Source: CAWIHA01 sp963835855 (GTDB lineage Bacteria > Acidobacteriota > Terriglobia > Bryobacterales > Bryobacteraceae). Taken from it: DNA of 64,000 bases. Shown here piece by piece: positions 25,167 through 33,910 of the stretch (the stretch's first letter is position 1; every line of letters begins with the position of its first letter). A program made the position numbers and the translations under genes. The notes under the pieces were generated by a model, which was not told the DNA's origin, made no database searches, and was given only the letters and a program-made list of their open reading frames with translations. Location of the stretch: assembly GCA_963835855.1 (NCBI GenBank), contig CAWIHA010000032.1:51770-115769 (forward strand), given 5' to 3'.

Positions 25167-28100
25167 TCATCCGGCGCTGGCTTTGGCTCCGCGCGGTTCG
25201 ATGAACCCTTCCGCGATGAAATAGTTCAGATACGTTGCGACGAGGCGCTCGTCGATATCGGGACAGCAGATATCCGAGCCGTAAAGCACATCGAGTGTGG
25301 CGCGACCGTCCACTCCGGTTTCCCGGACGCGCGCTTGGTCGGTGTCCGTGAGCCAAGCTCCGATCAGTTCGCGCGCGAGGCCGCCGTGTCCCACTGACAT
25401 CCGTTCGACGACCCCGACCCATGCGGACGGCGGCATATGGTCTAGCGGGTAGCCCAGATGTGCCATGATCGCCGCGAAGTCGGCCATATGGATCGGCCGG
25501 GGATGCACCAGGTGATAGGCGTCGCCCCGAGCTGGCCGATGCCGCGCAATGTGAAGCAGCGCGCGGGCGGCGTAATCCACGGGAATGATGTCCACGGCCG
25601 CATCCAGTAGGGGCAAAGCACCGACTTGAACAGAAGCCTGAATGAGAAGCCAGAACGCGTCATCCTCGCGGCAGGCGCCCGTGCGCGTGTGGCCGGCGAT
25701 ACGTCCCGGCCGATAAATAGTACACCGCAGTCCGCGCGATGCGGCCATCCGCACGATGGCCTCTGCCACCCACTTGCTCTGCGCGTAGCCGCTTGTCAAC
25801 TCGCGCCACTGCCGAGGTTCATCGCACTCGCGGACGGTTCCGCACCGGGCGAAATCACCCGGCGAAAACACGCCTATGGTGGACACATAGTGAAGGGGTT
25901 TCGGTCGGCCCTGGGCGGCCAGTCTCACCATTTCGCGTGTCCCGTCGACGTTTGCGTGCACGAGCTCGGAGTACGGCAGCGAGAGGTTCGCCTCGGCGCC
26001 GCAATGAAAGACCGCGTCGGTGTCCCGCGCCAGGCAGGCGAAGTCAGTCTCGGAGAGCCCGAACGAGGGACGAGCAAGGTCACCGCGGACAGCGACGATG
26101 CGTTCGTGGTCATACTCTCTGCGGTCGCCGTAGCGGTCCAGCGCGGCCCGAATCTTACGCCCGGCGCTGTGATCATCTTCGGCGCGAACGAGGCATACAA
26201 TTCTCGAACGGGTCTCCGCGAGAAGAGTGGACAGGAGTGCGGATCCGAAAAATCCGGACGCACCGGTGAGGAACACTGTACCTGTGTCGAAGTTCGACTC
26301 GGACGCATCATCGATGGTGAAGGAATCAGCGAGACGTACATCGCCAGGCAAGTCCGGCGCGGATGGTCTGACACTCCCGGCACCGCTCGATTGCTCAATC
26401 ACCCTTGCCGCGAGCGAGCGAATGGTCGGGTATTGGAAGAACGCTGCGATGGACACATTGATGCCAAGCGATTCGCGGAGTTGATAGACCACCTGCGCGG
26501 CCAGTAGCGAGTGGCCGCCGGAGTCGAAGAAGTCATCCTCCATGCCGACTGGCGCACCAAGAACCTGACGCCACACTTCCGCGATCTTCCGCTCGGTGTC
26601 GTTCGCGGGCTGCTCCTGAGGTGTCCGAGCATCGACACACGGTGGCGGCAACGCACGCCGATCTACTTTTCCGTGGCTCGTCAACGGGATGCGCTCGATC
26701 AACGAGACCGAGGAAGGAACCATGCACTGTGGCAGACGCGATTTTAGGTACGAGATCAACTCGGGTCCGAGCGACTGCCGCGCACCCACCAGCCACGGGC
26801 TGCTCGCGTACATGCTCCAGTGGTCTTCCGGCTCTGGATGGTTTCGTGGCGCCAGCGCCTGCGTATTGACACCGTGCTCCCCCACGATCGCGTCGAAATG
26901 ACCGCCGCCGCGCTCCGGACAGCAAAGTTGAACGTCAAGGCCGCGCGCTTCGCACCATTGGCAGAACTGCTCCGGATCGAGGGCACTGTCTTGGACGCTC
27001 AGTGCCGCCTTGCGAGCCTCCCCCGCTGTACAGGCGGGAGCGTCCGCAAGGATGTCAACGAGCGCGAGATCAACGGCAGTACGCCGATTCGGAATGCCGC
27101 AGATGCCCACGACCGGCGTGCGCTCCACAACGCCGGCGAGGCGCTCGAAGGACCCTACATCTTCACTCCAGTCCAACCAGCGAACGCTGTTATGCGCTTC
27201 GGTGTCGTCGTCAAGGTAGAGCACTGCGTCGTAGCGGAAGCGGGTCATCTCGTTATCGAAGGCACCGCGTTTCGGCTGAATAGCCACGCGAGACAAGCGT
27301 GGCAGCGCTGCCTTCAAAGCGAAAAAGAATCGGGGATCAATGAGCAGCTCAACCTCGCGGCTTATCGCCGCTCGGACGTTGCGAGCCAGTTGTTCGGCCG
27401 GAAGATCGGGGGCTGTGCGAAACGCCTGGACGGATGCATGAAATGCCTCGAGCAGCCGCAGGTCCCGAACGTCCCCGATGAAGATGTGGCCGCCGGGCCG
27501 GATCGCCGGCAGGACCTTTTGGAGAATGCTTGTCAGATATTCAGCACTCGGGAAATACTGCACCACCGAGTTGAGGACGACCGTGTCAACGCTTGCCGGC
27601 GCGAGGTCCGCAATCTGATCGGCGGCCGCCCGCCGGACTCGCACCTGCCAAAGCCCGCGTGTGGCGGCAAGCGAACGAACCAGAGCCACGGCCTGTTCGG
27701 ATACATCGGTGGCGAAGTAGCTGTCCGTGAGCGGGGCAATGCGGCAGACCAGCATTCCAGAACCACATCCGATTTCCAGCACCGAACGGGGTTGCAATGC
27801 AATGATGCGGCGCGTTGTCGCATCGAGCCATTGCCTCATCTCCGGCTCAGGGATCGGCTGATCCGTGTAGCTGCTGTTCCATCCCGCAATGTTCAGTGTG
27901 TCGTCTCCGTTCTCTGCCGGCTGCGAGTAGGTCTTGCTGAACACGGCTTCCCAGTTCGTAACCATGCGTTGCGAAACTTCATCCCGAAAGCCTGGAGAAT
28001 GTTCGCGGCGCGGGACGGCGTATGCGACGATGCGGCGGTCTCCAGGAGTGTCTTCCCGGACAGCGGCAGCGGCGTCTTCCACGCGCGGGTGTTGCCGGAG

Positions 28101-30857
28101 GGCCGCCTCGATGTCGCCCAGTTCAATGCGAAAACCGCGCACCTTAACCTGATCATCGAGCCGGCCGAGGTAGTCGAAGCCACCGTCTGGGAGCTGGCGG
28201 GCGAGATCGCCGGTGCGGTAAAGCCGCGCGCCGGGGACATGGCTGTGCACGTCTGGCACGAACTTCTGCGCGGTGAGCACTGGGTCGTTCAGATACCCAC
28301 GACACACGCCGGGGCCTCCAACATGGATCTCTCCGGGAATGCCGATTGGAACGGGTTCGCCATGCGTGTCGAGCAGGTGAATGGTCAGGTCGTCAATGGG
28401 CACGCCGATGGGACTGCGGTGCGGCAAATCCAGTTGCTCGGCCCGGATCGGCAGCCAGCTTACATGCACTGTGGTCTCCGTGATCCCGTACATATTGATG
28501 AGCTGTGGGTGCTGGCCGCCGTGCCGTTGGAACCAGGGCCTAAGCGCGGCGAAGTCGAGCGCTTCACCGCCAAAGATCACAAAGCGGAGGCATGGGATTG
28601 CCGCGGCGGTTTCTGGCAGAGGTTCGGCCTGCATCAACTGACGAAACGCAGAGGGGGTTTGATTGAGGACGGTCACCCGTTCGCGAAGCAGCAGGTCCCA
28701 CATATCAGAAGGCGAGCGGCTGACGAGGTATGGGACGATCACCAGCCTGCCGCCGTACAGCAGGGCGCCCCAAAGCTCCCAGACGGAAAAGTCGAACGCG
28801 AACGAGTGGAACAGTGTCCATACGTCAGTTTCGCTGAAATGAAACCAGTGCTCGGTGCGATCGAACAGCCGTAGAACATTGCGGTGTTCGATCATTACGC
28901 CTTTCGGCCGGCCGGTCGACCCGGACGTGTAAATGACGTAGGCGAGATGATCCGGCACCCCATTCGGCGCCGGATCCGCGGGCGACTCCCGCTCGATGCT
29001 GGGCCAGTCGCGATCCAGGCAAACTACAGTCGCGTCCTGCTGCGGAATGCTGCCGGACAGGTTCGCTGTCGTGAGCAGTACAGGGAAGTGCGCGTCTTCG
29101 CAGATGAAGCGGAGACGTTCTTTCGGGTATGCTGGATCGAGCGGGACATATGCCCCGCCGGACTTCAGGATGCCGAGAATGCCGACGACCATGTCGAGAG
29201 AACGGTCGAGACAGATCGCCACAAGCTGATCGGGCCCGACGCCGAGGCGGCGCAGGTAGTGAGCCAAACGGTTGGCGCGGGCGTTCAGCTCGCGGTAGCT
29301 CATGGTCTGCTCACCGCAGATCACCGCAGTGGCATCGGCGGATGTCCGTGCACGCGCGGCGAATCGTTCAGGAAGCGTACCGTGTACGGCAGTCTGAACC
29401 GCATCGGCGCGTGCCGCAGCGAGCTGTTCGATCTCGCTAGGCAGCAGGATGGCGACGGTCGAGATGCGGTGGTCGGGGTTTGCCGCCACGTTCTCAAGCA
29501 GGTGGACGAAGTGCTGCCCCATGCGCTCCATCGTCGGCGCGTCGTACAAATCCGAGTCGTACTCGAACGCCACTTCAATGCCCTGTGCGTTTCGCCTCAA
29601 GGACACAGTCAGGTCGAACTTGGACGTGTTGTTGAACACTCCTCCGGCTTCGATCAGCTCGTCCATAGGAGTGTTTTGGAGTACGAACATCACCTGGAAC
29701 AGGGGGGAAGTGGAGAGGCTGCGTTCCGGGTGGAGTTCATCGACGAGTCTTTCGAATGGCAGTTCCTGGTGGGTATAGGCGTCCAGGGCCACGCGGCGCA
29801 CACGTCCCACCAGTTGCTGGAAATCGGGATCTCCCGACAGATCGGTGCGCAGCACCAGGGTGTTGACAAAGAACCCGATCAGCCCTTCGGTCTGCGCGTG
29901 AGTCCGGTTGGCGATGGGGGTGCCCACGGCAATGTCGGTCTGCCCGGTATAGCGGTGCAGCAGCAGTTGAAAGCCCGCCAGCAGGGTCATGAACAGCGTG
30001 GCATTGTGAGTGCGCGAGAACCGCTCCAGTTGCTGCGTCAGGTGCTCTGGGATGGCAAAGACATGGCGCGCCCCGCGGTACCGCCGCACCGCCGGACGCG
30101 GCCGGCTGCCGGGCAACTCCAGGACCGGCACGCCTTCCAGTTGTTTTTTCCAGTAGTGCAGCAGCGTATCGAGCCGCTTGCCCTGCAGCCGTTCCCGCTG
30201 CCACACCGCGTAATCGGCATACTGAATCGGAAGCTCCGGCAGCGCCGCGGCGCGCCCGTCGCAGGCGGCCTGATACAACTCCGACAGCTCGCGCACGAAC
30301 ACGCCCAGCGACCAGCCATCGGAAACGATATGGTGCATGGTCACCAGCAATGCCGATTCGCGCTCAGCCAGCCGTAGCCATCGCACGCGCAGCAGCGGGC
30401 CACGGGTCAGATCGAACGGCGCGCGCGCTTCTTCTCCGGCCCGCCGCTCGAGCTGCTGCCGCCGCGCTTCTTCGTCTAGTCCACTCAGATCCTCCACCGG
30501 CAGAGGAATGCGCACCTGCTCATCGATTACCTGGTGCGGCTCCCCATTGATCGCTATGAATCGCGTCCGCAGCGCCTCATGCCGCTGCACCAGTTCGTTG
30601 ATGCTCCGCTCCAGCGCATCCGCCCGCACATCGAAATCCATTCGATGCGCGGCGGACATATTGTATGCAGGCCCGAGCGCGAACTGCTCAATCAACCAGA
30701 GCCGGCTCTGAGCGAATGAAACGGGGAGGGGACCGGTGCGGCCATGTCGCGGAATTGTTTCTTGGGCCGGCAGCGAACCCGCCAGCCGCGAGAGCAGACG
30801 GCGCTGCTCGCTGGAGATACGCGTCGGCGAATTACCGTACGAACTCGATCCGTTCAT
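25167..30857 (-). CDS. Terminal NRPS: C-A(Thr)-N-methyltransferase-PCP-thioester reductase
   Basis: A 1896-residue megasynthase. The C domain (about 45-460) has the active site HHIVSDG near 175. The A domain has YTSGSTGRPKGV near 640. Its specificity residues, read by alignment to GrsA, are D-F-W-N-I-G-M-V-H, the known threonine code. An N-methyltransferase is embedded in the A domain (GWNSSYT and VLEIGCGSG near 1025). The PCP has SGGHSLLAAQ near 1449. A reductase with VFLTGASGFFGS near 1530 and YAQSK near 1690 follows. R domains use NAD(P)H to release the chain as an aldehyde or alcohol, and there is no TE. The start overlaps the PKS stop (ATGA). A 942-bp part of the C domain is repeated exactly in the upstream NRPS. 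Confidence 0.92.
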   Translation of the reverse strand: MNGSSSYGNSPTRISSEQRRLLSRLAGSLPAQETIPRHGRTGPLPVSFAQSRLWLIEQFALGPAYNMSAAHRMDFDVRADALERSINELVQRHEALRTRFIAINGEPHQVIDEQVRIPLPVEDLSGLDEEARRQQLERRAGEEARAPFDLTRGPLLRVRWLRLAERESALLVTMHHIVSDGWSLGVFVRELSELYQAACDGRAAALPELPIQYADYAVWQRERLQGKRLDTLLHYWKKQLEGVPVLELPGSRPRPAVRRYRGARHVFAIPEHLTQQLERFSRTHNATLFMTLLAGFQLLLHRYTGQTDIAVGTPIANRTHAQTEGLIGFFVNTLVLRTDLSGDPDFQQLVGRVRRVALDAYTHQELPFERLVDELHPERSLSTSPLFQVMFVLQNTPMDELIEAGGVFNNTSKFDLTVSLRRNAQGIEVAFEYDSDLYDAPTMERMGQHFVHLLENVAANPDHRISTVAILLPSEIEQLAAARADAVQTAVHGTLPERFAARARTSADATAVICGEQTMSYRELNARANRLAHYLRRLGVGPDQLVAICLDRSLDMVVGILGILKSGGAYVPLDPAYPKERLRFICEDAHFPVLLTTANLSGSIPQQDATVVCLDRDWPSIERESPADPAPNGVPDHLAYVIYTSGSTGRPKGVMIEHRNVLRLFDRTEHWFHFSETDVWTLFHSFAFDFSVWELWGALLYGGRLVIVPYLVSRSPSDMWDLLLRERVTVLNQTPSAFRQLMQAEPLPETAAAIPCLRFVIFGGEALDFAALRPWFQRHGGQHPQLINMYGITETTVHVSWLPIRAEQLDLPHRSPIGVPIDDLTIHLLDTHGEPVPIGIPGEIHVGGPGVCRGYLNDPVLTAQKFVPDVHSHVPGARLYRTGDLARQLPDGGFDYLGRLDDQVKVRGFRIELGDIEAALRQHPRVEDAAAAVREDTPGDRRIVAYAVPRREHSPGFRDEVSQRMVTNWEAVFSKTYSQPAENGDDTLNIAGWNSSYTDQPIPEPEMRQWLDATTRRIIALQPRSVLEIGCGSGMLVCRIAPLTDSYFATDVSEQAVALVRSLAATRGLWQVRVRRAAADQIADLAPASVDTVVLNSVVQYFPSAEYLTSILQKVLPAIRPGGHIFIGDVRDLRLLEAFHASVQAFRTAPDLPAEQLARNVRAAISREVELLIDPRFFFALKAALPRLSRVAIQPKRGAFDNEMTRFRYDAVLYLDDDTEAHNSVRWLDWSEDVGSFERLAGVVERTPVVGICGIPNRRTAVDLALVDILADAPACTAGEARKAALSVQDSALDPEQFCQWCEARGLDVQLCCPERGGGHFDAIVGEHGVNTQALAPRNHPEPEDHWSMYASSPWLVGARQSLGPELISYLKSRLPQCMVPSSVSLIERIPLTSHGKVDRRALPPPCVDARTPQEQPANDTERKIAEVWRQVLGAPVGMEDDFFDSGGHSLLAAQVVYQLRESLGINVSIAAFFQYPTIRSLAARVIEQSSGAGSVRPSAPDLPGDVRLADSFTIDDASESNFDTGTVFLTGASGFFGSALLSTLLAETRSRIVCLVRAEDDHSAGRKIRAALDRYGDRREYDHERIVAVRGDLARPSFGLSETDFACLARDTDAVFHCGAEANLSLPYSELVHANVDGTREMVRLAAQGRPKPLHYVSTIGVFSPGDFARCGTVRECDEPRQWRELTSGYAQSKWVAEAIVRMAASRGLRCTIYRPGRIAGHTRTGACREDDAFWLLIQASVQVGALPLLDAAVDIIPVDYAARALLHIARHRPARGDAYHLVHPRPIHMADFAAIMAHLGYPLDHMPPSAWVGVVERMSVGHGGLARELIGAWLTDTDQARVRETGVDGRATLDVLYGSDICCPDIDERLVATYLNYFIAEGFIEPRGAKASAG
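29692..30633. repeat. 942-bp direct repeat, copy 1 (C-domain segment)
   Basis: All reading frames I compared between this segment and 36099-37040 (offset 6407) translate identically, so the copies appear identical or nearly so. The first differing bases are 29691/36098 on one side and 30634/37041 on the other. Outside the repeat the two C domains differ clearly in sequence. This is the mark of a recent intragenic recombination or gene conversion. Confidence 0.88.
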
Positions 30858-33800
30858 TTCGATCCTGTTGCGCTCTCGCTCGCAGTGGAGAGAAGTGCCG
30901 CTTGCTCGTCTTCCAGCTTCTTGAGCCGGTTCAAAAGTTCGTCACTGATTACTTCGGCCAGGGTCGCGATGGTTGGATTCTCGAATACGCGCTCGATCGG
31001 GATCTCCGTGTGGAACTTTTGCTGCAAACGCGACATGATCTGCGTCACCATCAAAGAGTGGCCGCCGAGCGCGAGGAAATCGTCGTGGATCCCGACGTTT
31101 TGAATGCCCAGTACTTCCTGCCAGATCTCGGCGATCTCATGCTCCAGTTCGTTGCGCGGCCCGGCGTACGCTTCGGCGATGGCCGGCCGTTCATAGGAGC
31201 CGCCGGCAGGTGCTCCGGCGGGCCTTACGGCTTCGGGGTCAGTCTGTGCGGTCAGCCAGTACCGTTTCCTCTCGAATGGGTAGGTGGGCAGCGGCGCCCG
31301 CAGACCGGGCGTGGCCGCCTGGGATGCCTGCCAGTCAATTGCTACGCCGTGGAGCCAGAGGTGACCAACAGCGCGGCAAAGCTCGGCAGCGTCGGAAAGG
31401 GAAGGGGATCCGGGAATCGTATAGACGGCATCGCAACCCGGAACATTCTGCCGGGCGAGCGACGTGAGCGTGCGGCCCGGTCCCACCTCGATCAGAAGCG
31501 TGCCAGGCTCGGCCAAAAGCCGGATGCCATCCGCAAAGCGGACCGCGTTCCGGATGTGGCGGGCCCAGTATTCGGGTGACGTGCACTCGGCGCTGTTGAT
31601 CCAGTTGCCGGTTACGTTCGACAGGTACGGAATGCTCGGCGGGTTCAGCGGCACTGACGCGACCGCCTGAGCAAAGGGCGCTAGGACCGAATCGATCATC
31701 GGGCTGTGCAGCGCGTGCGATGTGCGCAAGCGTCGATTGGCGATATCGGCGGCGGAGAGTCTCTGTTCGAGTTCCTCGACTTCCGCCGTCGCACCGGAAA
31801 CAACGCAGGAACTCGGTGCATTGATTGCGGCGATGGCGAGACCGGGCGAAAGCAGTGGCTTTATCGCGTCCTCAGCGGCCTGCACGGCCAGCATCGTTCC
31901 ACGAGGCTGACTGCCCATGAGGCGTCCGCGCGCGCAGACGACTGCAACAGCATCCTCGAACCGCATGACTCCGGCCAAACTTGCTGCCACATATTCGCCG
32001 AGGCTATGCCCGATCATGACATCCGGTTGAATACCCCAGTGCTGCAACAGCGCAGCGAGCGCGCATTCGAAGATGAACAGCGCGGGTTGGACGTAGGCGG
32101 TCTCGTTCAGCGCGGCTAGCGCCTCGGCGGAAGAGGTGTCCTCGGGATAAATCAGCGACCGAAGTTCAGACCCGAGGTATCGCGACGCGATTCTCAACCC
32201 CTCGTCCAACCGCTCGCAAAAGATCGGCTCGGCACGGTAGATTTCGGTCCCCATGCCGGGGTACGCAGTTCCCTGACCGGGGAACAGAAACGCGATCCGG
32301 GGCGGTCCGGAAATTTGGTTAGGGAGCACCGCCGCTTCCAACAGTTGGCTCATTTCATCCTGGAGCGAATCCCGGTCAGAGCCTGTCGCGACATACCGCC
32401 AGTCGAACTGACGCCGGCCGCATTGCAGCGTGCAGGCAATGTCTTCAGGCGGCACGTCTGGCTGCGACTGCCAATACCGCAGGTGTTGCTCCACTGTGGT
32501 CCGGAGAGCCGACAGTGTGCGGGCGGAAAACGGGAAGATGTGGCTCTGCCGGGCGATGCCGCGGTGGAGAGGTGGCGCCTCCTCAAGCACAACGTGCACA
32601 TTCGTTCCGCCAATGCCGAACGAGCTCACGCCGGCGCGCCGAGGTCCCGACGACTTCCACGGCCGCGTCGCGGTATTCACGTGGAACGGGCTGTGGTCGA
32701 GTTCGAGGTTCGGATTGGGCTCATTGAAATGGAGTGACGCTGGAATCTCTTGATGCACAAGCGCCTGGACCGTTTTGATCAGGCCGGCAACTCCGGCCGC
32801 CGTGTTCAGATGACCGACATTCGATTTCACCGAGCCGATCGCACAACTATGGCTGTCTGGAACGTCCCGGAAGGCTTCGCGCAAGGCTTGCATCTCGATC
32901 GCGTCGCCAAGGGCGGTTGCGGTTCCATGCGTCTCCACATACGAAACTGATTCCGGACGCACGCCGGCAACGGCGAGGGCCTCCGCGATCACTTCGGCCT
33001 GCCCGTCCACACCCGGCGCGGTGTAACCAGCGCGCGTGGCGCCGTCGTTGTTCATCGCCGACCCAAGAATCACGGCGAGGATGTGGTCCCGGCCGGCAAC
33101 CGCCTCGGTGAGACGTTTCAGAACGACCAGGCCCGCGCCGCTGCCGAAGATGGTGCCGTTCGCTCGCGCGTCAAAGGGGCGGCAGTGTCCGTCAGATGAG
33201 CAGATGCTATTCGGTTCGTACAGGTAGCCCGTCTGCGGCGTTCGAATGAAGGCTCCGCCGGCAAGACAGAGATCCGCTTCGCCGTTCAACAGGCTTTGGC
33301 AAGCGAGATGGACGGCTACCAGCGAGGTGGAGCAGGCGGTCTGAACGGTGAGACACGGACCGCGGAAGCCCAGTTTGTAAGCAACGCGGGTGACGGCATG
33401 ATCCTTATCGTTGCCGTGGAGCGACGCGGCCAGAGCACTGGGACTGTGATGCAGCAGCGGCTGAATCGCGCCCTGGGAAAGCAGGTACGAGCTGATTCCG
33501 ACGCCGGCGAACATCCCGATGCGCCCATCAAATCGAAATGAGTCGCAACCGGCGTTCTCCAGCGCCTCCACGGAAAGCTCGAGAAGGATACGGTGTTGCG
33601 GGTCCATGAACTCCGCCTCGCGTGGCACTATTCCGAAGTACTCGGCATCGAACAGATCGATATCGGAGAGCACGGCGGCCGCCGGGACGTAGTTCGGATC
33701 GTGGACCAGCTCGGGTGGAGTCCCGGCATCCAGCAACTCGCGCTCGGACAGATGCTGGATTGATTCCACACCGTTGCGGAGGTTGGCCCAGAATTGCTCG

Positions 33801-33910
33801 ACGTTTGCGGCGCCTGGGAAGCGCCCGCTCATGCCGATGACGGCGATAGCCGGCGCTCCGCCGTCGTTGCCTGCCAGTCGCGAAGCGCGAATGTTGTCCA
33901 TAGATTTCAC
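30854..33910 (-). CDS. Type I PKS module KS-AT-ACP
   Basis: A 1018-residue module. The KS has the active Cys in VQTACSTS (near 192) and the two histidines in ETHGTATALGD and KSNVGHLNTAAG. The AT has GHSLGEY (near 633) and SHALHSP near 735, a malonyl-type rather than methylmalonyl-type motif. The carrier domain has ALGGHSLMV near 950. There is no KR, DH or ER, so the added C2 unit should stay a beta-keto group unless modified in trans. It receives a peptidyl chain from the upstream NRPS and passes it to the terminal NRPS. ATGA overlaps on both sides show tight coupling. Confidence 0.92.
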   Translation of the reverse strand: MKSMDNIRASRLAGNDGGAPAIAVIGMSGRFPGAANVEQFWANLRNGVESIQHLSERELLDAGTPPELVHDPNYVPAAAVLSDIDLFDAEYFGIVPREAEFMDPQHRILLELSVEALENAGCDSFRFDGRIGMFAGVGISSYLLSQGAIQPLLHHSPSALAASLHGNDKDHAVTRVAYKLGFRGPCLTVQTACSTSLVAVHLACQSLLNGEADLCLAGGAFIRTPQTGYLYEPNSICSSDGHCRPFDARANGTIFGSGAGLVVLKRLTEAVAGRDHILAVILGSAMNNDGATRAGYTAPGVDGQAEVIAEALAVAGVRPESVSYVETHGTATALGDAIEMQALREAFRDVPDSHSCAIGSVKSNVGHLNTAAGVAGLIKTVQALVHQEIPASLHFNEPNPNLELDHSPFHVNTATRPWKSSGPRRAGVSSFGIGGTNVHVVLEEAPPLHRGIARQSHIFPFSARTLSALRTTVEQHLRYWQSQPDVPPEDIACTLQCGRRQFDWRYVATGSDRDSLQDEMSQLLEAAVLPNQISGPPRIAFLFPGQGTAYPGMGTEIYRAEPIFCERLDEGLRIASRYLGSELRSLIYPEDTSSAEALAALNETAYVQPALFIFECALAALLQHWGIQPDVMIGHSLGEYVAASLAGVMRFEDAVAVVCARGRLMGSQPRGTMLAVQAAEDAIKPLLSPGLAIAAINAPSSCVVSGATAEVEELEQRLSAADIANRRLRTSHALHSPMIDSVLAPFAQAVASVPLNPPSIPYLSNVTGNWINSAECTSPEYWARHIRNAVRFADGIRLLAEPGTLLIEVGPGRTLTSLARQNVPGCDAVYTIPGSPSLSDAAELCRAVGHLWLHGVAIDWQASQAATPGLRAPLPTYPFERKRYWLTAQTDPEAVRPAGAPAGGSYERPAIAEAYAGPRNELEHEIAEIWQEVLGIQNVGIHDDFLALGGHSLMVTQIMSRLQQKFHTEIPIERVFENPTIATLAEVISDELLNRLKKLEDEQAALLSTASESATGSK

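Noticed and set aside
26820..30377. Long plus-strand open frames (684 and 497 codons) opposite the terminal NRPS
   Set aside because: They are antisense to clear C, A, MT and R domains, have no homology, and arise from the high-GC codon bias of the real gene.
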